Shown piece by piece: positions 17,430-26,721 of a stretch of 64,000 nucleotides of DNA. The stretch is taken from contig NZ_WIAO01000001.1 of assembly GCF_009451885.1 (NCBI RefSeq), forward strand, positions 62,001 through 126,000, read 5' to 3'. The notes under the pieces are model-generated. The model was not told the origin of the DNA. It searched no databases and was given only the letters and a program-made list of their open reading frames with translations. The DNA is from Glycomyces albidus (GTDB lineage Bacteria; Actinomycetota; Actinomycetes; Mycobacteriales; Micromonosporaceae). Position numbers and translations under genes: made by a program. Every line of letters starts with the position of its first letter. The stretch's first letter is position 1.

Positions 17430-17516
17430 ATGACACCCGCCAGCCTGCTGACGCGGCGGCGCGAGATCGATCAGATGCGCGCCGCCAGCGCCCTCTGTCC
17501 CCGGCGAATGCGCTAG
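17430..17516 (+). CDS. sulfur-type leader peptide 2
   Basis: A 28-residue peptide containing LLTRRREIDQMRAASALCP. It shares RR-x-ID-x2-R-x2-SALCP with leader 1, though the rest differs, so conservation is at the peptide level. The lone Cys23 is again TGT (17496-17498). Five codons follow before TAG. A transcript from box 3 would start at or close to the ATG. The two-way hairpin at 17560-17591 lies downstream, ahead of the sulfur operon. Confidence 0.75.
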   Translation: MTPASLLTRRREIDQMRAASALCPRRMR

Positions 17517-17559
17517 TCGGACCCGCTTCCGACCACTCCCCCGCACCGCTTCCCGTCGC

Positions 17560-17591
17560 ACCGCGCCCTGTTGGCGCGGTCCGGCCGCGCC
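17560..17591 (+). promoter_or_regulatory. two-way hairpin, probable transcription or translation attenuator
   Basis: ACCGCGCC (17560-17567) pairs perfectly with GGCGCGGT (17573-17580). The same middle strand GGCGCGG (17573-17579) can instead pair perfectly with CCGCGCC (17585-17591). The two stems exclude each other. The element lies 44-75 nt after leader 2's stop and 98 nt before the FMN reductase start. No T-run follows, so whether the first stem terminates transcription is unknown. Confidence 0.55.
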
Positions 17592-17688
17592 ACGACGCGG
17601 CGCCGATTCCCCACCGGCCCTTCAGGCCCGCTCCAGCACGCCCACCGCCGGCGTGCCCTCGCACGCTACCCACCGTAAGGACTGCACC

Positions 17689-18219
17689 GTGACCGACAGC
17701 ATCGCCGTGACCACTGTGGTCGGCAATCCCAAGCGCCTGTCGCGCACCCTGGCCGCCGCCGAGGCCGCGGCCGCCGCCATCGCCGGCGCCGAGCCGCGCA
17801 CCGCCCCGATCGACCTCGCCGAGCTCTACCTGGACGGCATCGAACCGCCGCACGAGGGCTTCGAGGCCGCCTTGGCCCGCGTCCGCGGCGCCCAGGTGCT
17901 CGTCGTGGGCACGCCCGTCTACAAGGCCTCTTACACCGGCCTGCTCAAGCTCTTCCTCGACCAGCTCCCGCCGAGCGCGCTCGAAGGGACCGTCGCCGTC
18001 CCGGTGACGATCGCGGCCGCCGCCGAGCACCGGTTCCTCGCCGACCTGCAGCTCCGGCCGGTCCTGGCCGAGCTCGGCGCGAGCCTGCCGGTGCCGTCGC
18101 TGGCGCTGCGCGAGAGCGAGCTCCCCGAACTCGACGCCCACCTGGCGAAGTGGACCGGCGCGCACCTGCCGGCCCTCGCCGCGGCCGCCGGCCGCGCGGG
18201 CGTCGGGGTCCCGGCATGA
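17689..18219 (+). CDS. NADPH-dependent FMN reductase (SsuE/MsuE type)
   Basis: A 176-residue flavodoxin-fold reductase that supplies reduced FMN to two-component monooxygenases. It shows VVGNPKRLSRT at the phosphate-binding loop and VVGTPVYKASYTGLLKLFLDQLP, the SsuE-like dimer/flavin segment. I chose GTG 17689, with AAGGA 7 nt upstream; the open frame reaches back 12 codons without a site. It heads an operon of six overlapping genes that includes a sulfonate-type transporter and a monooxygenase. Confidence 0.9.
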   Translation: MTDSIAVTTVVGNPKRLSRTLAAAEAAAAAIAGAEPRTAPIDLAELYLDGIEPPHEGFEAALARVRGAQVLVVGTPVYKASYTGLLKLFLDQLPPSALEGTVAVPVTIAAAAEHRFLADLQLRPVLAELGASLPVPSLALRESELPELDAHLAKWTGAHLPALAAAAGRAGVGVPA

Positions 18220-18716
18220 GCGCCGTACCGCGGACCGGGGTCGAGCCGGCCGCCTTCCGGTCCCTGTTCCGGGCCCACCCGGCCGGCGTCACGGTGGTGC
18301 TCGCCGACCCCGGGACCGGCCCGGCCGGGTTCACCGCCACCTCGCTCACGTCGGTCTCGCTCGACCCGCCGCTGGTGTCCTTCGCGATCGCGTCGGGCTC
18401 CTCGGCGTGGCCGGCGATCCGCGACACCGAGAGCCTGACGGTGAACTTCCTGTCCGCCGAGCAGCACGCCCTCGCGACCCGGTTCGCGACCAGCGGCATC
18501 GACCGCTTCAGCGGCACGGCCTGGTCGCGCCTGGACACCGGCGAGCCCGTGCTCGCCGACGCGCCCGCGCACCTGCGGGCCGTGGTCACCGACCGCATCG
18601 AGGCCGGCGACCACCACATCGTGCTGGCCCTGGTGGTCGGCGCCGCCGCGGGCGGCGACCACGAGCCGCTGGTCTACCACGCGGGGGGCTACTGCGCCGC
18701 CGCTCCCCTCGACTGA
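18216..18716 (+). CDS. flavin reductase domain protein
   Basis: A 166-residue protein of the HpaC/DIM6-NTAB flavin reductase family: FRAHPAGVTVVLAD, GFTATSLTSVSLDPPLVSFAI and HHIVLALVVGA are typical. It reduces free flavin with NAD(P)H. Its ATG overlaps the previous stop (ATGA). Having two unrelated flavin reductases in one operon is noteworthy; they may serve different monooxygenases or different flavins. Confidence 0.9.
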   Translation: MSAVPRTGVEPAAFRSLFRAHPAGVTVVLADPGTGPAGFTATSLTSVSLDPPLVSFAIASGSSAWPAIRDTESLTVNFLSAEQHALATRFATSGIDRFSGTAWSRLDTGEPVLADAPAHLRAVVTDRIEAGDHHIVLALVVGAAAGGDHEPLVYHAGGYCAAAPLD

Positions 18717-18746
18717 CCTCCGATCCTCTTGAAAGGCCCTTTCCCC

Positions 18747-19811
18747 ATGCGATCCAAGACCACCCGACGAACGCTCCTGGCGGGCGCACCCGCCCTCGCC
18801 GCACTCGCCCTCGCCGGATGCTCTCCGGAGGACGGCGGGCCGGTGCTCGCCGCCGACGCCGACCTGCCGACCGCGGTGCCCGAGGGCACCAAGCTGGTCA
18901 TCGGCGACCCGCCCCAGCAGCTCGCCTTCGAGCTGTCGGGGCTGGCGTCCCTGCTCACCTTCGACGTGGAGTGGGCGAACATCTCCGGCGGGCCGAAGTC
19001 CGCGGAGGCGTTCCGCGCCGAGTCGCTCGACATCTCCTCGGTGGCCGACATCCCGCCGATCCACACCAACTGGACCGGCCTGCCGACGCGGATCGTGGCG
19101 GCCGCCGGCCGCATCGACCCGCTCGAGCATCCGATCTACGACCTCGGCGTCGCCCCGGGCGCGGACGTGGCGTCCATCCAGGACCTCGCGGGCAAGCGGA
19201 TCGCGTACTCCCCCGGGCAGGCGCAGGGCGCCCTGATCCTGCGGGTCCTCGACGCGGCCGGGCTGACGCAGGACGACGTGGAGCTGGTGGAGCTGCCGTC
19301 CACCGCCGACACCTACTCGAACGCCCTCGCGGGCGGGGAGGTCGACGTGGCGCCGATCGGCGGCACCCAGGTCAAGTCCTATGTGAACAAGTACGGGGCG
19401 GACGGGGCGACCACGATCCCGCACGGGCTGCGCGACGACCCGTGGGTGCTGTACGCGCCCGTCGAGGTCCTCGAGGACGCCGGCAAGGCCGCCGCGATCG
19501 CCGAGTACGTGCGCCTGTGGGGCGCGGCGAAGCTGTGGACGCGCGCGAACCGCGACGAGTGGATCAACGCCTGGTTCGTCGAGCACGAGGGCCTGTCCGT
19601 CGAGGACGGCGAGTACCTGTTCGACCGCGAGGGCGAACCGGACTTCCCCGAGAGCTGGGACGAGACCATCGAGCGCCACCAGGAGACGATCGAGATCGTC
19701 GCGGAGGGCACCGGCAACGACGTGCTCGACGCCGGCGACCTGTACGACCGGCGCTTCGAGCCGCTCGTGGCCGAGGGCATCGCCGAGTACGGCGACGGGG
19801 GTGCGTCGTGA
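18747..19811 (+). CDS. sulfonate-type ABC transporter binding lipoprotein
   Basis: A 354-residue SsuA/NrtA-like binding protein with RRTLLAGAPALAALALAGC, a signal with both a twin-Arg and a lipobox (Cys25). The mature chain has the family's SLDISSVADIPPIH and DLAGKRIAYSPGQAQG segments. ATG 18747 was chosen over a TTG at 18729 because it begins the basic signal region and GAAAGG lies 10 nt upstream. Substrate is probably an aliphatic sulfonate or a sulfone. Confidence 0.88.
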   Translation: MRSKTTRRTLLAGAPALAALALAGCSPEDGGPVLAADADLPTAVPEGTKLVIGDPPQQLAFELSGLASLLTFDVEWANISGGPKSAEAFRAESLDISSVADIPPIHTNWTGLPTRIVAAAGRIDPLEHPIYDLGVAPGADVASIQDLAGKRIAYSPGQAQGALILRVLDAAGLTQDDVELVELPSTADTYSNALAGGEVDVAPIGGTQVKSYVNKYGADGATTIPHGLRDDPWVLYAPVEVLEDAGKAAAIAEYVRLWGAAKLWTRANRDEWINAWFVEHEGLSVEDGEYLFDREGEPDFPESWDETIERHQETIEIVAEGTGNDVLDAGDLYDRRFEPLVAEGIAEYGDGGAS

Positions 19812-20655
19812 CGGATTTGAAGGCCGCGACCGCGAGACCGGTCGTCGTTCCGCCGGTCGACGACGAGGAGCTCGCCGCCGGGCGGGCCTCGCGCCCGCGG
19901 GGCAGGCGCCGCCTCGGGCCGGGCCGGCCGATCCGCCTCGGGTTCCTCATCGGGCCGCTCCTGCTGCTCGGCGTCTGGATCTGGGGTTCGGCCGCCGGGT
20001 GGATCGACCCGCGGGTGCTGACGGCGCCGTGGACCGTCGCCGCCACCGCGTGGGACCTGTGGGAGTCCGGCCGGCTCGGCCCCGACCTGCTGGTCTCGGC
20101 GCGGCGCTTCGCGCTCGGCCTCGCCTTCGGCGTGGCGGCCGGACTCGTGCTCGCGCTCGTCTCGGGGCTCAGCCGCTGGGGCGAGGCGATCGTGGACGGG
20201 CCGGTGCAGATCAAGCGGTCCATCCCGAACCTCGCGCTGCTGCCGCTCCTGCTGCTGTGGTTCGGCATCGATGAGCGGATGAAGATCATCACCATCGCAC
20301 TGGGTGTATTGATTCCGATTTATATCCACACGCACAACGGGCTGCGCTCGATCGACGGGCGCTACGCCGAGCTGGCGGAGACGCTGCGGCTGCGCCCGGC
20401 CGCGTTCGTCGGCCGGGTGGTCCTGCCCGGGGCGCTCCCGGGGTTCCTGCTGGGCATGCGGTTCGCCGTGACCTCGTCCTGGCTGTCCCTCGTGGTGGTC
20501 GAGCAGGTCAACGCCACCAGCGGCATCGGGTACATGATGCTGCTGGCCGGGACGTACGGGCAGACCGACGTGATCATCGTGGGCCTGGTCCTGTACGCGC
20601 TGCTCGGGCTCGCCTCCGACTCCATCGTCCGACTCGTCCAAAGGAGGGCCCTGTC

Positions 20656-20680
<25 letters not shown>
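19808..20680 (+). CDS. sulfonate-type ABC transporter permease
   Basis: A 290-residue SsuC-like permease with about six membrane segments. The docking loop is AELAETLRLRPAAFVGRVVLP, and the VRLVQRR end is typical. Its GTG overlaps the binding-protein stop by 4 bp and its 3' end overlaps the ATPase gene by 25 bp, so the transporter genes are tightly coupled. The short patch at 20281-20330 is less G+C-rich than its surroundings. Confidence 0.9.
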
Positions 20681-21437
<757 letters not shown>

Positions 21438-21441
<4 letters not shown>

Positions 21442-22811
21442 GCCGTCCGCCCAAGCAGCTCCACCTCAACGCGTTCCTGATGAGCACCGGGCACCACGAG
21501 GCGTCCTGGCGGCTGCCCGAGTCCGACCCGTACGCGACCACGTCCATCGCGCACTACGCGAACCTCGCGCAGACCGCCGAGCGCGGGAAGCTCGACTCGA
21601 TCTTCTTCGCCGACTCGCCCTCGCTGTGGGGCACCGTCGGCCGCCGGCCCTCCGGGTCCCTGGAGCCCACGGTGGTCCTGGCCGCGATCGCCGCGCTCAC
21701 CACGCACATCGGACTGATCGCGACCGCGTCGACGACCTACAACGAGCCGTACAACCTGGCCCGGCGCTTCGCCTCGATCGACCACATCTCCGGCGGCCGG
21801 GTCGGCTGGAACATCGTCACCACCGCCACGCTCGACGCGGCCCGCAACTTCAACCTGGACGAGCTGCCCTCGCACGCGGCGCGGTACGCCAGGGCCGAGG
21901 AGTTCCTCCAGGTCGCCAAGAAGCTGTGGGACTCCTGGGACGACGACGCGGTCGTGGCCGACAAGGAGCGGGGCGTGTGGGGCGACGACCGCCTGCTCTA
22001 CCCCGCCGCGCACGAGGGCGAGCACTTCCAGGTGGCCGGCGCGCTCAACGTCCCGCGGTCCCCGCAGGGGCACCCGCTGCTGGTGCAGGCCGGGTCCTCC
22101 GAGGACGGCAGGGCGTTCGCCGCCGGCCACGCCGAGGCGATCTTCACCGCCTGGCAGACCATCGAGGAGGCGCAGGCGTTCTACGCCGACGTCAAGCGCC
22201 GCGCGAAGGACGCCGGACGCGACCCCGACACCGTGCTGGTGCTCCCGGGCATCGTGCCGGTCATCGGCTCGACCGAGACCGAGGCGTGCCTGCTGGAGGA
22301 GGAGCTCGACCGGCTCATCGTCCCCCGGTACGCGCTGGAGAACCTCGCCCGGCAGCTCAAACTCGATCCGTCCGAACTGGACCTCGACCGGGAGCTGCCG
22401 GAGGCGCTGCCCACGGAGGACGAGATCGAGGGCGCCAAGAGCCGGTTCACGCTCATCGTGGACCTGGCCCGGCGCGAGCGCCTGACGGTGCGCCGGCTCA
22501 TCGGGCGCCTCGGCGGCGGCCGCGGCCACCGGACCTTCGCCGGGACGCCCGAGCAGGTCGCCGACGCGATCCTCGACTGGGCCGACCAGGGGGCGGCCGA
22601 CGGGTTCAACATCATGCCCGCCGTCCTGCCCTCCGGTCTGGAGGCGTTCGTCGACCAGGTCGTCCCGATCCTTCAGGCCAAGGGCCGCTTCCGCACCGAG
22701 TACGAATCGGCCACGCTGCGCGGCCACTACGGGCTCGCGCGGCCGGAGAACCCCCGGCGGCGCGAGGCGCTCGAGTCGGCCGTCAAGGGCGTGCTCGCCC
22801 ACGTCCGCTAG
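21438..22811 (+). CDS. FMN-dependent monooxygenase, NtaA/SnaA/DszA family
   Basis: A 457-residue luciferase-fold flavin monooxygenase. The N-terminus HLNAFLMSTGHHEASWR, then GRVGWNIVTTA and HEGEHFQVAGALNVPRSPQG, are classic for NtaA/DszA/SfnG-related enzymes. Such enzymes use reduced FMN from a separate reductase, here encoded four and five genes upstream, to open sulfones, sulfonates or N-heterocycles. With a sulfonate-type transporter in the same operon, desulfurisation of an organosulfur compound is the best guess. Start ATGA overlaps the ATPase stop. Confidence 0.9.
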
Positions 22812-22926
22812 GCATAAGGGACGGAACCGTCCCAAGTGCCGGAACGGCGGGCGTTCTCCCAGCCAGAGCGGCCGCCACCCGCCCATATGGCGGGACAGGG
22901 GTTGCCTCGGCCCGCGAGGCAACCCT

Positions 22927-22973
22927 ACTATTCCCACTTAATTAGTCGGAGTGATCGGACTAGTAGGAATAGT
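22927..22973 (+). promoter_or_regulatory. TAGGAAT region, box 4, before the second transporter
   Basis: ACTATTCC (22927-22934) and GGAATAGT (22966-22973) form 8-bp arms 31 nt apart in an AT-rich island. The core TAGTAGGAATAG resembles box 3 (TATAGGAATAC). The layout is not the 7-5-7 dyad of boxes 1-3, so membership in the same regulon is less certain. It lies 29 nt before the second binding-protein gene and contains plausible -10 elements. Confidence 0.45.
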
Positions 22974-23001
22974 GTCCTCCCAACCGAACCGGAAAGCATC
23001 C

Positions 23002-24105
23002 ATGAGCTCTGCCAGACTGCGCCCCCTCAAGCGCCGCAGCGTCATCGCGGCCGCGGGAGCGGCCCTCACCGCCGCCCCGGTGCTCGCCGCCTGCGGCAGC
23101 GACGACGACAACCCCGCCGAGGCCGCCGCCGACGCCGACGCGTCGACCGCCAGCGGCACGATCCGCCTGGGCTACTTCGGGAACGTCACGCACGCCCCCG
23201 CCCTCGTCGGCCTCGAAGCCGGCGTCTTCGCCGACACCCTGCCCGAAGCCGTCACGATCGAGGAGACCGTCTTCAACGCGGGCCCCTCGGCGATCGAGGC
23301 GCTCTTCTCCGACGCCATCGACATCTCCTACATCGGGCCGAACCCGGCCATCAACGGCTGGGCCCAGTCCCAGGGCCAGGCGCTCCACATCATCGCCGGC
23401 TCCACCTCCGGCGGCGCCGGACTCGTCGTCAAGCCCGAGATCACCGAGGTCGAGGACCTGCGCGGCAAGGCCCTGGCCACGCCGCAGCTCGGCAACACCC
23501 AGGATGTCGCCGCCCGCCACTGGCTCAAGCAGCAGGGCTTCGAGACCGACGAGAACGGCGGCGGCGACGTCTCCGTCACCCCCATCGAGAACGCCGAGGT
23601 CGCAGCCGCGTTCGACGACGGCACCGTCGACGCGGCCTGGGCCGTCGAACCGCGGTACTCGGACCTCATCCTCAAGCACGGCGCCGTCGAGTTCCTCAAC
23701 GAGCGCGAACTGTGGGAGGGCGGCGAGTTCGTCACCACCCACATCATCGTCGCCAAGCGGTTCCTCGAGGAGCAGCCCGCACTGGTCAAGGCGTTCCTCG
23801 AAGGGCACCTGGCCGCACTGGACTACATCGCGGCGAACCCCGAGGAGGCCCAGACCGCCTCGAACGACCGCATCGAGGCCCTCACCGACAAGCGCATCGA
23901 CGACGCCGTGATCGCCGCGGCCTGGGAGAACCTGAGCTTCACCGCCGACCCGATCGCCGCCTCGCTCCAGGGCAGCAAGGACCACGCCGTCGAGGTCGGG
24001 CTCCTCGAGGACGTCGACCTCAAGGGCATCTACGCGCTCGACGCCCTCAACCAGGTGCTCGCCGACCGCGGCGACGCCGAAGTCTCGGCGGGAGACCTGG
24101 CATGA
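23002..24105 (+). CDS. second sulfonate/taurine-type ABC binding lipoprotein
   Basis: A 367-residue SsuA/NrtA/TauA-like binding protein. LKRRSVIAAAGAALTAAPVL followed by AAC gives lipidation at Cys31. The mature part has RLGYFGNVTHAPALVGLEAG and the family's NPAINGWAQS and LRGKALATPQLGNTQD segments. I chose ATG 23002, where the basic signal begins; the frame is open 17 codons further. It starts a second importer, the order being binding protein-ATPase-permease rather than that of the first set. Confidence 0.9.
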   Translation: MSSARLRPLKRRSVIAAAGAALTAAPVLAACGSDDDNPAEAAADADASTASGTIRLGYFGNVTHAPALVGLEAGVFADTLPEAVTIEETVFNAGPSAIEALFSDAIDISYIGPNPAINGWAQSQGQALHIIAGSTSGGAGLVVKPEITEVEDLRGKALATPQLGNTQDVAARHWLKQQGFETDENGGGDVSVTPIENAEVAAAFDDGTVDAAWAVEPRYSDLILKHGAVEFLNERELWEGGEFVTTHIIVAKRFLEEQPALVKAFLEGHLAALDYIAANPEEAQTASNDRIEALTDKRIDDAVIAAAWENLSFTADPIAASLQGSKDHAVEVGLLEDVDLKGIYALDALNQVLADRGDAEVSAGDLA

Positions 24106-24887
24106 CCGACACCCGCACTGCGCCGCGGGCCGACACCGCCCGGGCCGGAGCCGTGGTGCTGACCGACGTGGTCAAGCGCTACGGCCGCGGCCCGGGCGCC
24201 GTCACCGCCCTCGACGGCGTCTCCCTCAGCGTCGAGCCCGGCAGCTTCACCTGCCTGCTCGGCGCCTCCGGCTGCGGCAAGAGCACCCTACTCTCGCTCG
24301 TCGCCGGCCTCGACGACATCAGCGGAGGCGCGATCGAGCACGTCGACCAGCCGGTCGCCATGATGTTCCAGGAGTCGGCGCTGTTCCCGTGGCTGACGGT
24401 CCTGGGCAACGTCGAAATCGCCCTGCGCGTGCGCGGCGTCGGTCGGGCTGAACGACGCCGGCGCGCACTCGAGCTCCTGGAGACGGTGCGGCTCAGCGGG
24501 TTCGCGCACAAGCGGCCCCACGAGCTGTCCGGCGGCATGCGCCAGCGCGTGGCCCTGGCCAGGGCCCTGGCGCAGGACGCGTCGGTGCTGCTCATGGACG
24601 AGCCGTTCGGCGCGCTCGACGCCATGACCCGCGACCTCCTGCACGACGAGCTCGAGCGGATCTGGCGCGAGCAGCGCCTGACGGTGCTGTTCGTGACCCA
24701 CAACGTCCGCGAGGCGGTGCGCCTGGGCGACCGGGTGGTGCTCCTGAGCTCGCGGCCGGGCCGGGTGCTGAACGTCTACGACGTGGATCTGGATCGGCCG
24801 CGCCGGATCGACTCGGCGCCGGTGGCGACGCTGGCCGCCGACATCACCGACGCGCTGCGGGCGGAGGTGGGCCGCCATGCCGGCTGA
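24102..24887 (+). CDS. second sulfonate-type ABC ATPase
   Basis: A 261-residue ATPase with Walker A GASGCGKST, Q-loop MMFQESALFPW, signature LSGGMRQRVALARAL, Walker B LLMDEPFGALD and switch His in LFVTHNVREA. ATGA overlaps the binding-protein stop and its 3' end overlaps the permease gene by 11 bp. Closest in type to SsuB/TauB/NrtD. Confidence 0.93.
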   Translation: MTDTRTAPRADTARAGAVVLTDVVKRYGRGPGAVTALDGVSLSVEPGSFTCLLGASGCGKSTLLSLVAGLDDISGGAIEHVDQPVAMMFQESALFPWLTVLGNVEIALRVRGVGRAERRRRALELLETVRLSGFAHKRPHELSGGMRQRVALARALAQDASVLLMDEPFGALDAMTRDLLHDELERIWREQRLTVLFVTHNVREAVRLGDRVVLLSSRPGRVLNVYDVDLDRPRRIDSAPVATLAADITDALRAEVGRHAG

Positions 24888-25761
24888 GACCGTTCGTTCC
24901 GTCGCGGACGACACCTCGCGCCAGCTGTCGGGGCTCGACGCGCTGGAGAAGACGCCGATCACCGAGACCCGCTGGGGCCGGTTCGCGTCCCGGCTGTGGG
25001 CCGGGACGTGGCCGAAGGTCCTGGCGCTGGTGATCGTCATCGGGTTCTGGCAGCTCCTGTTCCTGTCCGGGTGGAAGGATCCGTGGGCGCTGCCGTCGCC
25101 GCTGATGGTGTGGGACGAGCTGGTCGCCTACGTCCCGACGCCGGGCTACTGGACGGCCATCGCGATCACGATGCAGCGGGCGCTGACCGGGTTCGCGCTC
25201 TCGGTGCTGGTCGGGTCGGTGCTGGGGATCGCGGTGGCGCGGTTCAAGCCGCTGCGCGCGGCGATCGGCTCGGCGATCACGGGCCTCCAGACGATGCCGT
25301 CGATCATCTGGTTCCCGCTGGCGATCCTGCTGTTCCAGATCTCGGAGTCCACGATCATGTTCGTGGTGGTGCTCGGGGCGGTCCCGTCGATCGCGAACGG
25401 GATCATCTCGGGGATCGACTACGTGCCGCCGGCGTGGAAGCGGGTCGGCGCGGTCCTGGGCATGAAGGGGTTCCAGCTCTACCGGCACGTGATCATGCCG
25501 GCGACGCTGCCGTCGTTCGTGTCGGGCCTGAAGCAGGGCTGGGCGTTCGCGTGGCGCTCGCTCATGGCCGGCGAGCTGCTGGTGATCATCGCCGGGCAGG
25601 GCTCGATCGGCGCGCTCATGCAGGGCGCCAGGGAGTTCAACGACGCGCCCCGGGTGCTGACGTGGATCATCACGGTCCTGGTCATCGGCATCATCGTCGA
25701 CACCGCGTTCAAGGCCGCCGACGACAGGATCCGCCGCGCCTGGGGGCTGCACCAGGACTAG
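24877..25761 (+). CDS. second sulfonate-type ABC permease
   Basis: A 294-residue SsuC/TauC-like permease. It has a cytoplasmic N-terminus, about six membrane segments beginning VLALVIVIGFWQLLFLSG, and a docking loop around PPAWKRVGAVLGMKGFQLYRH. GQGSIGALMQGAREF near the end is usual for the family. It closes the island; a strong terminator follows 2 bp after the stop. Confidence 0.92.
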   Translation: MPAETVRSVADDTSRQLSGLDALEKTPITETRWGRFASRLWAGTWPKVLALVIVIGFWQLLFLSGWKDPWALPSPLMVWDELVAYVPTPGYWTAIAITMQRALTGFALSVLVGSVLGIAVARFKPLRAAIGSAITGLQTMPSIIWFPLAILLFQISESTIMFVVVLGAVPSIANGIISGIDYVPPAWKRVGAVLGMKGFQLYRHVIMPATLPSFVSGLKQGWAFAWRSLMAGELLVIIAGQGSIGALMQGAREFNDAPRVLTWIITVLVIGIIVDTAFKAADDRIRRAWGLHQD

Positions 25762-25762
25762 C

Positions 25763-25802
25763 GGCGGTCGCCGCGCCGGGACGTCTCGGCGCGGCGACCG
25801 CC
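25763..25802 (+). terminator. strong hairpin terminator after the second sulfonate transporter
   Basis: Perfect 16-bp arms (25763-25778 and 25787-25802) enclose an 8-nt loop directly after the permease stop. No T-run, as is common in this clade. Confidence 0.8.
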
Positions 25803-25839
25803 TCGACGTGCCCGCAGGCACCGGGGACGCAGACACCGG

Positions 25840-25874
25840 GGCCGGGTTCCCGATCAGCTCGCGGGAACCCGGCC
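25840..25874. terminator. second hairpin in the 25.8-26.0 kb gap
   Basis: Perfect 13-bp arms (25840-25852, 25862-25874) with a 9-nt loop, 38 bp after the first terminator. It could be a back-up terminator or could stop antisense transcription. Confidence 0.55.
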
Positions 25875-26018
25875 TCGGCTCCTCTCCGCCGCTTCGGCGA
25901 CGCCGCGCCAGCCGCGTGAGAGGTGATCGGGACACCGCGCCGAGGGATTCCGATCTACGCTCGGGTTCCCGAGAGCGACGGCCCCGGCCGTGCCTGCACG
26001 AGTTGAAACCGGTAGCCC

Positions 26019-26594
26019 ATGCCCCGCACCAGCAGTCCCGAACCGCGATGGGACGGCGCCCCGCTCGATGCTCGCCACGAGATCAGGCTCGCGGTCGCCC
26101 TTCCTCTCGTCGCCGCCGCTGCGGCGGCCGCCGCGCTGTGGTCGCACCTGTTCGCGACCGGGCCGCTGCGCTGGTGGGGCACGGCGATCGCCGGCGCCGT
26201 CCTGGCGGCGGCCCTGGCCGGCGCGGTCGCCCTGTGCTTCCGCGGCAGGTCGCGTCGGCGCTGGAAGCCCGCCACCGTGTTCCCGATCGCCATCGCGGTC
26301 GGCGTCGGCGCGCTCGTTCCGGCCTTCGAGCAGTTCGCGCTCGCGCATCACGGCGTGAGCGTGGAGTGCACCGTCGCCTCTCGAATCGACTACATCGCGG
26401 AGACCGTCTTCGATCCGCTCGGCCGGGTCGGCCCCGAGTTCGGCGACCCGAGCGCGTCCGGCGGCCTTGCCTTCGCGCCGCTGACGCTGCTGTTCCTCAC
26501 CGCGGGCGCGTCGTTCCGGCTGTACCTGGTCGACGACGGGTCCATCAGGGCCGCGCTCGCGGACCGCATCCGCCGCCTCCGCGGCCGCGTCTGA
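26019..26594 (+). CDS. small membrane protein of unknown function
   Basis: A 191-residue protein with four predicted membrane segments (about 24-45, 52-74, 87-106 and 145-163) and an external loop holding one Cys (SVECTVASRID). No family recognised. Codon use supports this strand over the overlapping minus-strand frames. The RBS before ATG 26019 is weak. Confidence 0.6.
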   Translation: MPRTSSPEPRWDGAPLDARHEIRLAVALPLVAAAAAAAALWSHLFATGPLRWWGTAIAGAVLAAALAGAVALCFRGRSRRRWKPATVFPIAIAVGVGALVPAFEQFALAHHGVSVECTVASRIDYIAETVFDPLGRVGPEFGDPSASGGLAFAPLTLLFLTAGASFRLYLVDDGSIRAALADRIRRLRGRV

Positions 26595-26721
26595 CTGGGC
26601 GGGAGATGAACGGCGGTGGAAGGGTCGGGGACGGTTGTGTGAGGTCCGGCCCGGCGGATGGCCCCGCCTGCGTCGGGCGGTTACCGTTGCGGCTGACGTC
26701 CGCGCGAACGGAAGGCCCGCC

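Noticed and set aside
18729-18746. TTG start six codons before the first sulfonate binding protein
   Set aside because: The ATG at 18747 starts the basic signal region and has GAAAGG upstream; the TTG has no RBS.
25854-26351. Minus-strand frames opposite the small membrane protein at 26019
   Set aside because: The plus-strand product has sensible membrane segments; the minus ones are Arg/Ala-rich shadows.
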